A stretch of 64,000 nucleotides of DNA, taken from positions 6,889,977 to 6,953,976 of the forward strand of contig CM018691.1 in the NCBI GenBank assembly GCA_009363875.1, given 5' to 3'. Source of the DNA: Mikania micrantha. Taxonomy: Eukaryota; Streptophyta; Magnoliopsida; Asterales; Asteraceae. A model generated the notes under the pieces. The model saw only the letters and a program-made list of their open reading frames with translations, ran no database searches and had not been told where the DNA came from. Made by a program: the position numbers and the translations under genes. Below, one piece after another: positions 11,724 through 23,400 of this stretch (position 1 is its first letter; the number at the start of each line of letters is the position of its first letter).

Positions 11724-12294
11724 TCTCAACTATGATTGAGAAGTAAATGATTTTAAGAATTTCAGCTGAGATGTAATGAATATGTTAAGTCTCAATGATG
11801 ATTGAGAAGTAAATGATTTTTAAGAGTCTCAGCTAAAATATGATGAATGTTTTAAAGTCTCAACTGCGGTTGAGAATGAAATGATTTTAAAGGACTCAAC
11901 CGAGGTTGAGTAGGAAGTTAGGTTTTGCTGGCTGCGGTTGGGCAAAACGTGAACACTACGGTGAAAGGAGCCGTTTATGATGATGATGGTTTAAACGATT
12001 TAAACCATATTATGTATGAATGATATATGTAAAGAAGTCTTGTACCAGTATGAGCCGTCAATTTCGGTTGATGGTTAAAGAGTCCTGTGGAAACATAGGC
12101 CTGCCGACTGTGTGTCGCCAGTTCAGTTAAAGAAATCTTAGGCATGCTTGAGTTATCAGCTGCGCGTTGATAGTGTTAAAGAAATCTTATACATGTATGA
12201 GTTACCAGCTGCGGGTTGGTAGTTTAAGAGCCTTGTGTTGCACAAGCCTGTTTGACTTTAGGGTCAGCAGTTGACGGTGAAGTTTCTTCACCGT
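11724..12294 (+). repeat. Short-hairpin array, LTR1
   Basis: At least twelve perfect or near-perfect small hairpins. First come four TCTCAA/TTGAGA or ACTCAA/TTGAGT stems with 6-base loops (11724-11911). Next are GTTTTGC/GCAAAAC (11922-11948) and a 10-bp stem around CGA (11986-12008). Then follow about five 45-53 base units (12039-12260) that start TTAAAG; each has a 6-bp stem with a 3-4 base loop and most have a second stem. The last is ACGGTGAA/TTCACCGT (12274-12294). Confidence 0.8.
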
Positions 12295-12730
12295 ATGAAT
12301 GATGTTATGATGATATGTATGATATGTAATTATGTTATGATGCTATGTATATGATGAAATTATGATATGAAAACATGTATGTTATATAGTTGGATTATGC
12401 TATATGATGACATGAATGAATAAGGATTTTTTTTAGAAATGAACTTAGAACTCACCAGCATAAAGCTGACTTGTTTTACCTGCATATCAGGTTGAATAGT
12501 TTGAGAAAGGAGACCAGGGAGAGCTCATGGCATATGTTGAAGACTACCCTTGGCATAGATTGGCTATGTTATATAACTATTAAAGATATGGGCTATGTAT
12601 AAATGTTTACTTAGTATCTATATTCTATTCTATATTGTCACCTTAAATTCCGCTGCTATGATAATGTAAATATGGTTAAGGACTATGGGTATGATGATTT
12701 GCCAACCGAGTGGCTCGGGGCCTCTCAAGT

Positions 12731-12742
12731 TGGTATCAGAGC
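12731..12742 (+). other. Primer binding site 1
   Basis: TGGTATCAGAGC three bases after the LTR1 end at 12727; complementary to the 3' end of plant initiator tRNA-Met. Confidence 0.9.
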
Positions 12743-13056
12743 CATAGTTTGAGAGATCCGGTCATCCCTAATGGCTGGACTTAGACTGAAAATGGGACAG
12801 AATGAATACCAGTCAAGGGTAGTTTGATGCCATGAGCATACGACCTTAGAGCTTTGTTATGTTTAAGATATAGATTAAATTAGCATGATGTTGCGAATGA
12901 TAATGCGTTCATGATTGGGAATGTTTAGAACTTATAAGTAAGGTAAATAGTTAATTACACTTGATCAACGTCATTAACAATTTACAATGCTTATTACGTC
13001 CTGAATTATTACCTTGATTGACACATGGTTGTTTGCAATATGTATAGAAAACTAAA

Positions 13057-16000
13057 ATGGCAGGCGAAAAGAGAGAAGGTGGAAGTGGTAAAGGTCGAGG
13101 TCGACCACCTAAAAACAAGAAGCAAGATGAGGAAGTACCAGTGAATAATGCGGAAACTGAAGTCAACACTGAAGATGAAAATGAAGAGGAAGAAATTAGG
13201 CTTGAACCGGTGGTGGTAAAGGCAATATCTAATGAAGTTCATAAAATTTTAAAAGATCTATTACCTTCAGATAAAACCAAAGCCGAAAAGGAAACTACTA
13301 AAGAAGGAGCTACTGAGGAAGGGGAAAGAGCTAACAGCTCTAACAAAGAGCACGATGAAGATGAGGTGTTGATCATCAATAATAAAGGCAGTGGTTCAAG
13401 TACTAAGGGACCCAAAGGATGTGATTACAAGGCTTTTAAAGGGTGCAATCCTCCACCCTTTGATGGTAAGAAAGATGCGGTGGCTACCTGCCATTGGGTT
13501 TCGGCTATGGAAGCGGTTATTGAGATCAGTGAATGTCGGGTTGATCAAGCTGTGAAATTTGCAGCTCATTCATTTACTGAAGAAGCTTTACACTGGTGGA
13601 ACACGGTCAAGCAGTCAAAGACCACTGCTGATGTGGAGGGCATGAAATGGGAAAACTTAAAGGAATTAGTTATGAAACACTTTTGTCCGAAAAATGAAAT
13701 TGATAAAATCGAGCGGGAATTCCTGATTTTAAAAGCCGGACGTATGAACCATCGGCAATATACGTCAAAATTTAATGAAATGTCAATATTGGTTCCTCAT
13801 TTGGTAAACACGGAGGAACGCAGGTTGAAGTTATATGTGGAAGGACTACCACCTAAAGTCCGAACACATGTGAAGGCGCATGCTCCTAGAACTTTTGAAT
13901 CAGCTGTAGAGATTAGCGGCATTGTCTGGGATGATGTGTTTGAAGCTGAACCATTAAAGGAAGAACCTAAGCAAAAGTGGTCATCTAAATTTAAAAGAAA
14001 CCGAAATGAAAAACCAGGGCCCCCTATGAAAAAGTTTAGAAGGGAAGAATTTGAAACATGTATTAAATGTGGAAGGAAACATGGGGGAGAATGTCGCCTG
14101 GGGACTACTTTGTGCTACCGTTGTGGAAAAACTAGACATCTCTCTTATAATTGTCCAAATATACTAAAATGTTACAATTCTGGTGGAATCGGTCATGTGA
14201 GCAAGAATTGTTTTAAACCAAAGACAATACCTACTGAAGTCAGTAAACCTGAAAGTAGTAAGGGAAGTGATAAGCAAAAGGCAAAAGCTCGTGCCTTTAC
14301 TATGACTAAGGATCAAGCAGATAAAGACCCAGATGTGGTGACAGGTACGTTCTTGATTAACGATATCCCTGCTTCAGTACTATTTGATTCTGGTGCAAGT
14401 ATTAGCTTTGTGGCTATTACTTTTTGTGATAAACTACGTGCTAATGTTAAAAAGATAGAACACGCCTTTAATATTGAAACTGCTCTTGGTAAATCTACTA
14501 GAGTAACGGAGGCCATTGATGATGATTGTTACATTGATATAGAAGGTCATAGATTCCCTGTTAAGTTGTTCGTGATTACGTTAGGAGGTTTTGATGTAGT
14601 TTTGGGCATGGATTGTTTAGCCAAACATGAGGCTAACATTATCTGTCGACGAAATATGATTTTCTTAACAGCTCTCAATGGGAGATCAGTAACGGTTTAC
14701 GGGGATAAAGTGTTTAATGCGCCTAAAGTCATTTCAATGATTAAGGCGAGTGAATTTATGAGGCGAGGGTGTGGGGCTTATCTGGCTTATGTTATTGATA
14801 AAGAAATTAGAGTAAAAGAATTGGAAGACGTACCCGTGGTGTGTAACTTTCCTGATGTATTTCCTGAGGATTTTCCAGGAATTCCACCTGATCGGGAAAT
14901 CGAATTCCAAATTTATGTTGTGCCAGGAGCTCAACCTGTCGCCAAGGCACCGTACCGTCTGGCTCCAACAGAGATGAAGGAATTAATGACCCAACTACAA
15001 GATCTTCTAGACAAAGGTTTTATACGACCAAGTGTGTCACCTTGGGGTGCACCAGTGTTGTTTGTAAAGAAAAAGGACGGAAGCATGAGAATGTGTATTG
15101 ATTATAGGGAATTGAATAAGCTCACAATAAAGAATAAGTATCCGTTACCAAGAATTGACGATCTATTTGACCAATTACAAGGTGCAAATTGGTTTTCTAA
15201 AATAGATCTCAGATCAGGGTATCATCAACTAAAGGTGAGAGAACAAGATATTCCGAAGACAGCTTTTCGCACACGTTATGGACATTATGAGTTTCTTGTG
15301 ATGTCTTTTGGGTTAACAAATGCTCCTGCGGCATTTATGGATTTAATGAATCGGGTGTGCAGACCTATGTTAGATCGATCAGTGATTGTGTTTATTGACG
15401 ACATCTTGATATATTCAAAGAGCGAGGACGACCATGCTTGTCACATACGGGAAGTACTTGAAGTGCTAAGAAGAGAAAAGCTTTATGCTAAGTTCTCTAA
15501 ATGTGCCTTTTGGTTACGAGAAGTGCAGTTCCTAGGTCATGTTATTAGTCCAGAAGGCATAATGGTGGACCCAGCTAAAGTAGAGGCAGTAATGAAATGG
15601 AATCCTCCGAAAACACCAACGGAAGTTCGTAGCTTTCTCGGATTAGCAGGTTATTACAGAAGATTTATTCAGGATTTTTCTAGGATTGCTACACCGTTGA
15701 CAAAATTGACAAGGAAGGAAGTAAAATATGATTGGGGTCCAACTCAGGTCCAAGCTTTTGAAGAACTAAAGAAGAGGTTAACCGAAGCTCCTATCTTAGC
15801 ATTACCGGATGGTAATGAAGACATGGTGGTATACTCAGATGCGTCTTATCTGGGCTTGGGTTGTGTACTTATGCAAAGGGGAAAGGTAATAGCATATGCC
15901 TCAAGACAATTGAAAACCCACGAGGCGAATTATCCAACACATGATTTGGAATTGGCTGCTGTGGTATTTGCTTTAAAAACTTGGAGGCATTATCTATATG

Positions 16001-17654
16001 GAGTTAAATGTACAATCTACACAGATCATATGAGCCTAAAATACTTCTTTGAACAGAAAGACTTGAATATGAGACAACGAAGATGGCTTGAACTGCTCAA
16101 AGATTATGACTGTGAGATCTTGTATCACCCAGGCAAGGCCAATGTGGTAGCTGATGCTCTAAGTCGTAAGACAGAACACTCTGCTATAAAAGTTAAGTCT
16201 TACAGTTTGGTAATAACACCTGATTTTCTAAATGAACTCAAGGATGCACAGAGGCAAGGATTAAAGGAAGAAAATGTGGGATTCGAAAGAATCTTTGGTC
16301 AAGTTAAAAATCTAGAAGAAAATGAATGTGGTGTTAAGATACGATTCGATCGAATGTGGGTTCCACGAAATGGGGACATCATGTCAAGGATTCTAGATGA
16401 AGCACATAAGTCACGTTACTCTATTCATCCTGGTGCAACGAAAATGTATCAAGACCTTCGAAAAGACTATTGGTGGCCAGGTATGAAGTTTAATGTAATG
16501 CAGTACGTAAACAAATGTTTGACATGTGCACAAGTGAAAGCTGAACATCAAAAACCCTATGGTTATGTGCAACCTTTAGAAATCCCGGAATGGAAGTGGG
16601 AACACATTACTATGGATTTTATTACTAAGTTGCCTCTTACAGCAAAACGTCATGATGCTATTTGGGTGATTGTAGACCGGTTAACGAAAAGTGCTCATTT
16701 CTTGCCTATACGGGAGACTTATACGTCGGAGAAACTGTCTGAATTATTTGTAAAAGAAATAATTACCAGACATGGAGTTCCAGTTTCTATAGTGTCAGAT
16801 CGTGACACGCGATTCGTTTCAAGATTCTGGAAACGGTTTCATGAATCAATGGGTACAAGGCTCAATATTAGCACTGCATATCATCCTCAGACAGATGGAC
16901 AGTCTGAAAGGACTATCCAAACTTTAGAGGACATGCTCAGAGCCTGTATTATTGATTTTGGTGGTAGCTGGGATGATCATTTACCACTAGTGGAATTCTC
17001 GTACAACAACAGCTACCATGCTAGTATTGGAATGCCACCATACGAGGCATTGTACGGACGACGTTGTAGGACACCTGTGTGTTGGGGAGGAGTAGGACAG
17101 AAAGAAGTGGGAAGTAAAGCTGCAGTAATTGATTTGATTGAAAAGCTCCAGCTAGTTAAAGCGCGAATGAAAGCTGCACAGGACCGACAAAAGTCATATG
17201 CCGACAAAAGACGGAGACCAATAGAGTTTGAAGTAGGTGATCAAGTACTATTAAAAGTTTCACCATGGAAGGGAGTTATTCGATTCAGGAAAACAGGAAA
17301 ACTGAGCCCGAGATTTATTGGACCTTTTCGAATAATGACACGGGTCGGTAAGGTAGCCTACCATTAGATCTGCCAGATGAACTTAATGGAATTCATCCGA
17401 CATTTCACGTTTCACATTTGAGAAAATGTCTAGCAGATGATGTAGCATATGTGCCGTTAAATGACATTGAAGTTGATGAACGGTTAAATTACATAGAAGA
17501 ACCAGTTGCAATTGTTGACACAAAAGAAAAACGATTACGTAACAAGACGATTAGACAAGTTAAGGTTCAATGGAAACATCGAAAAGGATCTGAGGTGACA
17601 TGGGAGACTGAAGACGAGATGAAACGACTCTACCCACATTTGTTTGAAATGTAA
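13057..17654 (+). pseudogene. Gag-pol copy 1 of Tekay chromovirus, one-base deletion
   Basis: Starts ATG at 13057, the same start as copy 2, and is open for 1436 codons to a premature stop at 17365-17367. A single A missing from CCAATTAG (here CCATTAG, about 17362) shifts the frame. The remaining C-terminal part with the chromodomain continues at 17370-17654 in another frame. Gag with zinc knuckles, protease (FDSGAS), RT (FIDD), RNase H and integrase (D, D35E with SDRDTRF) are otherwise intact. The shift removes the end of the integrase C-terminal region and the chromodomain that targets integration in this group. Near-identical copy 2 shows the unbroken frame. Confidence 0.93.
17418..17654 (+). 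pseudogene. Detached chromodomain end of copy 1 pol
   Basis: Carries LNYIEEPVAIVD, VQWKHRKGSEVTWE and the end YPHLFEM, identical to the C-terminus of copy 2. It lies downstream of the frameshift and has no initiation context of its own, so it is part of the broken polyprotein, not a separate gene. Confidence 0.85.
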
Positions 17655-17680
17655 CAGGTTTCGAGGACGAAACCTATTGT

Positions 17681-17694
17681 AAGGAGGGTAGATT
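17681..17694 (+). other. Polypurine tract before LTR2
   Basis: AAGGAGGGTAGATT immediately precedes the TGTAACAACC start of LTR2 at 17695. The same tract occurs at 25060-25073 before LTR3. Confidence 0.8.
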
Positions 17695-20105
17695 TGTAAC
17701 AACCGAATAATTAGCACATTTGATTGTGTATAAAATCTACGTTGAATTAACAATCGAAATTATTACAGGATGATAGTATGCGAGAAATGATGAACGTAGG
17801 CGAAAACCGTGCGCGAAACGGAGTTACGGATTGTCCGGAATCGCGAAACGAAGAAAATTTTCAAAGTATTGAACTTTTGGACTCGTCGCGGTACGCGACG
17901 GAGATTTGAGGATCCTTCGCGGTACGCGATGGACCAAAAATATCTGAAATCCTCCGGATTTCTTCGCGGTACGCGAAGCCTTATTTGGCTCCTCGTCGCG
18001 GTACGCGACGGGTGAGGCGGTGGAATAAGTTGATATCTTTCATCAGATTTCATAAAAACTATATTTCATCTTCATATCTCAAACATATTCGCTCCAGATG
18101 AACATCAGACGAATTTTTCTCATCAAACCTTCAATTTGAAGCCACCAGAAGTCTCTGATCATACCAGGGATCCTATCTACAAGTTCTGATCGTTGTTTTG
18201 CAGTCAAAACTCCGTCAGATTAGGTAATGATTAGTTTTTAACATTCTAGTGTGATTTTAATTGATTAGATCTTGATTTTGAATGTAATGACATAGTTAGG
18301 ATTGTTGATTATTGCCTAGATGATGGCTAGGATTGATTAGAAATGAAGAACACGATGTTCTAACGGTTAAATCCTTGTTTTGATCCGTTGTAATGCCCGG
18401 TTTGCATGAAATCACAACTATGATTATAATGGTTTAATCCATTTGATTATGACAATGTAGGTGATTAGCTTGGTTAATCTTTGAAATGCAAAGGTTAAAT
18501 CTAAGTGTTTCAAACTAATCACAATCATTAACATACTTATTGGAACGATTATCTGATGTTTATGATAATAGTCAGATTAGTATGTTAAACATGGTTATTA
18601 AACCTACTCTAAGACTACATAGTGATATTTCATGATATCTGGGAAATCAATGATAAGGATTGATCATTTCTAAGCCATCAATCTGTTTAAGAATTGTTTT
18701 AGCATTATAATCAACAACATTAACTATTTGATGACTTTCAAGACAATTTCTTTGACATTGAACGTTCAGAAAGATCTAATCAGTAGGTTAAAACCTAAAT
18801 AACTTATTAAGTGTAAACTAATGCAAAGTTACACCATTAGTACCAGTTTACGAGGAATCGTGCTGCTGTAAGATATCAGGTGAGTTCTTAAAGCCCTGTT
18901 TTAAATGTTTTATCATTTTGGGCTGATATGCATGTTATAAAGTTCTGTTATGAAAATGATTGTATGTATGTATAAAGTATTGTATGAAAGTGATTTTTAA
19001 CCTGATTTTAGTCAGGTAAAACATGTTTACAGATAAAGAAAGTTTACAGATAAAGAATGTTTATAGATAAAGAATGTATTAAAGAAAAGAATGTTTTAAG
19101 TCTCAACTATGATTGAGAAGTAAATGATTTTAAGAATTTCAGCTGAGATGTAATGAATATGTTAAGTCTCAATGATGATTGAGAAGTAAATGATTTTTAA
19201 GAGTCTCAGCTAAAATATGATGAATGTTTTAAAGTCTCAACTGCGGTTGAGAATGAAATGATTTTAAAGGACTCAACCGAGGTTGAGTAGGAAGTGAGGT
19301 TTTGCTGGCTGCGGTTGGGCAAAACGTGAACACTACGGTGAAAGGAGCCGTTTATGATGATGATGGTTTAAACGATTTAAACCATATTATGTATGAATGA
19401 TATATGTAAAGAAGTCTTGTACCAGTATGAGCCGTCAATTTCGGTTGATGGTTAAAGATTCCTGTGGAAACATAGGCCTGCCGACTGTGTGTCGCCAGTT
19501 CAGTTAAAGAAATCTTAGGCATGCTTGAGTTATCAGCTGCGCGTTGATAGTGTTAAAGAAATCTTATACATGTATGAGTTACCAGCTGCGGGTTGGTAGT
19601 TTAAGAGCCTTGTGTTGCACAAGCCTGTTTGACTTTAGGGTCAGCAGTTGACGGTGAAGTTTCTTCACCGTATGAATGATGTTATGATGATATGTATGAT
19701 ATGTAATTATGTTATGATGCTATGTATATGATGAAATTATGATATGAAAACATGTATGTTATATAGTTGGATTATGCTATATGATGACATGAATGAATAA
19801 GGATTTTTTTTAAGAAATGAACTTAGAACTCACCAGCATAAAGCTGACTTGTTTTACCTGCATATCAGGTTGAATAGTTTGAGAAAGGAGACCAGGGAGA
19901 GCTCATGGCATATGTTGAAGACTACCCTTGGCATAGATTGGCTATGTTATATAACTATTAAAGATATGGGCTATGTATAAATGTTTACTTAGTATCTATA
20001 TTCTATTCTATATTGTCACCTTAAATTCCGCTGCTATGATAATGTAAATATGGTTAAGGACTATGGGTATGATGATTTGCCAACCGAGTGGCTCGGGGCC
20101 TCTCA
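17695..20105 (+). repeat. Gypsy dimer LTR2 (shared middle LTR)
   Basis: 2411 bases. It has a polypurine tract on its left and a primer binding site on its right, so it serves as 3' LTR of copy 1 and 5' LTR of copy 2. Nearly identical to LTR3 (I saw two substitutions) and less similar to LTR1. Hairpin array at 19101-19671. Confidence 0.93.
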
Positions 20106-20108
20106 AGT

Positions 20109-20120
20109 TGGTATCAGAGC
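20109..20120 (+). other. Primer binding site 2
   Basis: TGGTATCAGAGC three bases after the LTR2 end; initiator tRNA-Met type. Confidence 0.9.
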
Positions 20121-20434
20121 CATAGTTTGAGAGATCCGGTCATCCCTAATGGCTGGACTTAGACTGAAAATGGGACAGAATGAATACCAGTCAAGGGTAG
20201 TTTGATGCCATGAGCATACGACCTTAGAGCTTTGTTATGTTTAAGATATAGATTAAATTAGCATGATGTTGCGAATGATAATGCGTTCATGATTGGGAAT
20301 GTTTAGAACTTATAAGTAAGGTAAATAGTTAATTACACTTGATCAACGTCATTAACAATTTACAATGCTTATTACGTCCTGAATTATTACCTTGATTGAC
20401 ACATGGTTGTTTGCAATATGTATAGAAAACTAAA

Positions 20435-23400
20435 ATGGCAGGCGAAAAGAGAGAAGGTGGAAGTGGTAAAGGTCGAGGTCGACCACCTAAAAACAAGAAG
20501 CAAGATGAGGAAGTACCAGTGAATAATGCGGAAACTGAAGTCAACACTGAAGATGAAAATGAAGAGGAAGAAATTAGGCTTGAACCGGTGGTGGTAAAGG
20601 CAATATCTAATGAAGTTCATAAAATTTTAAAAGATCTATTACCTTCAGATAAAACCAAAGCCGAAAAGGAAACTACTAAAGAAGGAGCTACTGAGGAAGG
20701 GGAAAGAGCTAACAGCTCTAACAAAGAGCACGATGAAGATGAGGTGTTGATCATCAATAATAAAGGCAGTGGTTCAAGTACTAAGGGACCCAAAGGATGT
20801 GATTACAAGGCTTTTAAAGGGTGCAATCCTCCACCCTTTGATGGTAAGAAAGATGCGGTGGCTACCTGCCATTGGGTTTCGGCTATGGAAGCGGTTATTG
20901 AGATCAGTGAATGTCGGGTTGATCAAGCTGTGAAATTTGCAGCTCATTCATTTACTGAAGAAGCTTTACACTGGTGGAACACGGTCAAGCAGTCAAAGAC
21001 CACTGCTGATGTGGAGGGCATGAAATGGGAAAACTTAAAGGAATTAGTTATGAAACACTTTTGTCCGAAAAATGAAATTGATAAAATCGAGCGGGAATTC
21101 CTGATTTTAAAAGCCGGACGTATGAACCATCGGCAATATACGTCAAAATTTAATGAAATGTCAATATTGGTTCCTCATTTGGTAAACACGGAGGAACGCA
21201 GGTTGAAGTTATATGTGGAAGGACTACCACCTAAAGTCCGAACACATGTGAAGGCGCATGCTCCTAGAACTTTTGAATCAGCTGTAGAGATTAGCGGCAT
21301 TGTCTGGGATGATGTGTTTGAAGCTGAACCATTAAAGGAAGAACCTAAGCAAAAGTGGTCATCTAAATTTAAAAGAAACCGAAATGAAAAACCAGGGCCC
21401 CCTATGAAAAAGTTTAGAAGGGAAGAATTTGAAACATGTATTAAATGTGGAAGGAAACATGGGGGAGAATGTCGCCTGGGGACTACTTTGTGCTACCGTT
21501 GTGGAAAAACTAGACATCTCTCTTATAATTGTCCAAATATACTAAAATGTTACAATTCTGGTGGAATCGGTCATGTGAGCAAGAATTGTTTTAAACCAAA
21601 GACAATACCTACTGAAGTCAGTAAACCTGAAAGTAGTAAGGGAAGTGATAAGCAAAAGGCAAAAGCTCGTGCCTTTACTATGACTAAGGATCAAGCAGAT
21701 AAAGACCCAGATGTGGTGACAGGTACGTTCTTGATTAACGATATCCCTGCTTCAGTACTATTTGATTCTGGTGCAAGTATTAGCTTTGTGGCTATTACTT
21801 TTTGTGATAAACTACGTGCTAATGTTAAAAAGATAGAACACGCCTTTAATATTGAAACTGCTCTTGGTAAATCTACTAGAGTAACGGAGGCCATTGATGA
21901 TGATTGTTACATTGATATAGAAGGTCATAGATTCCCTGTTAAGTTGTTCGTGATTACGTTAGGAGGTTTTGATGTAGTTTTGGGCATGGATTGTTTAGCC
22001 AAACATGAGGCTAACATTATCTGTCGACGAAATATGATTTTCTTAACAGCTCTCAATGGGAGATCAGTAACGGTTTACGGGGATAAAGTGTTTAATGCGC
22101 CTAAAGTCATTTCAATGATTAAGGCGAGTGAATTTATGAGGCGAGGGTGTGGGGCTTATCTGGCTTATGTTATTGATAAAGAAATTAGAGTAAAAGAATT
22201 GGAAGACGTACCCGTGGTGTGTAACTTTCCTGATGTATTTCCTGAGGATTTTCCAGGAATTCCACCTGATCGGGAAATCGAATTCCAAATTTATGTTGTG
22301 CCAGGAGCTCAACCTGTCGCCAAGGCACCGTACCGTCTGGCTCCAACAGAGATGAAGGAATTAATGACCCAACTACAAGATCTTCTAGACAAAGGTTTTA
22401 TACGACCAAGTGTGTCACCTTGGGGTGCACCAGTGTTGTTTGTAAAGAAAAAGGACGGAAGCATGAGAATGTGTATTGATTATAGGGAATTGAATAAGCT
22501 CACAATAAAGAATAAGTATCCGTTACCAAGAATTGACGATCTATTTGACCAATTACAAGGTGCAAATTGGTTTTCTAAAATAGATCTCAGATCAGGGTAT
22601 CATCAACTAAAGGTGAGAGAACAAGATATTCCGAAGACAGCTTTTCGCATACGTTATGGACATTATGAGTTTCTTATGATGTCTTTTGGGTTAACAAATG
22701 CTCCTGCGGCATTTATGGATTTAATGAATCGGGTGTGCAGACCTATGTTAGATCGATCAGTGATTGTGTTTATTGACGACATCTTGATATATTCAAAGAG
22801 CGAGGACGACCATGCTTGTCACATACGGGAAGTACTTGAAGTGCTAAGAAGAGAAAAGCTTTATGCTAAGTTCTCTAAATGTGCCTTTTGGTTACGAGAA
22901 GTGCAGTTCCTAGGTCATGTTATTAGTCCAGAAGGCATAATGGTGGACCCAGCTAAAGTAGAGGCAGTAATGAAATGGAATCCTCCGAAAACACCAACGG
23001 AAGTTCGTAGCTTTCTCGGATTAGCAGGTTATTACAGAAGATTTATTCAGGATTTTTCTAGGATTGCTACACCGTTGACAAAATTGACAAGGAAGGAAGT
23101 AAAATATGATTGGGGTCCAACTCAGGTCCAAGCTTTTGAAGAACTAAAGAAGAGGTTAACCGAAGCTCCTATCTTAGCATTACCGGATGGTAATGAAGAC
23201 ATGGTGGTATACTCAGATGCGTCTTATCTGGGCTTGGGTTGTGTACTTATGCAAAGGGGAAAGGTAATAGCATATGCCTCAAGACAATTGAAAACCCACG
23301 AGGCGAATTATCCAACACATGATTTGGAATTGGCTGCTGTGGTATTTGCTTTAAAAACTTGGAGGCATTATCTATATGGAGTTAAATGTACAATCTACAC

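Larger units (their letters stand above)
10318..12727 (+). repeat. Gypsy dimer LTR1
   Basis: 2410 bases, TGTAACAACCG to CTCTCA. Contains a cluster of CG-rich GTA-loop palindromes (10507-10637), a TATA-like CATAAAAACTATATTTC just after it, and a hairpin array (11724-12294). It differs from LTR2 and LTR3 at about a dozen positions where those two agree (for example GTGCGCAAAAC instead of GTGCGCGAAAC). Confidence 0.93.

Noticed and set aside
12731..12742. tRNA-like TGGTATCAGAGC considered as part of a tRNA gene
   Set aside because: Only the 3' end complement is present, always directly after an LTR; these are primer binding sites. No complete tRNA or rRNA gene was seen.
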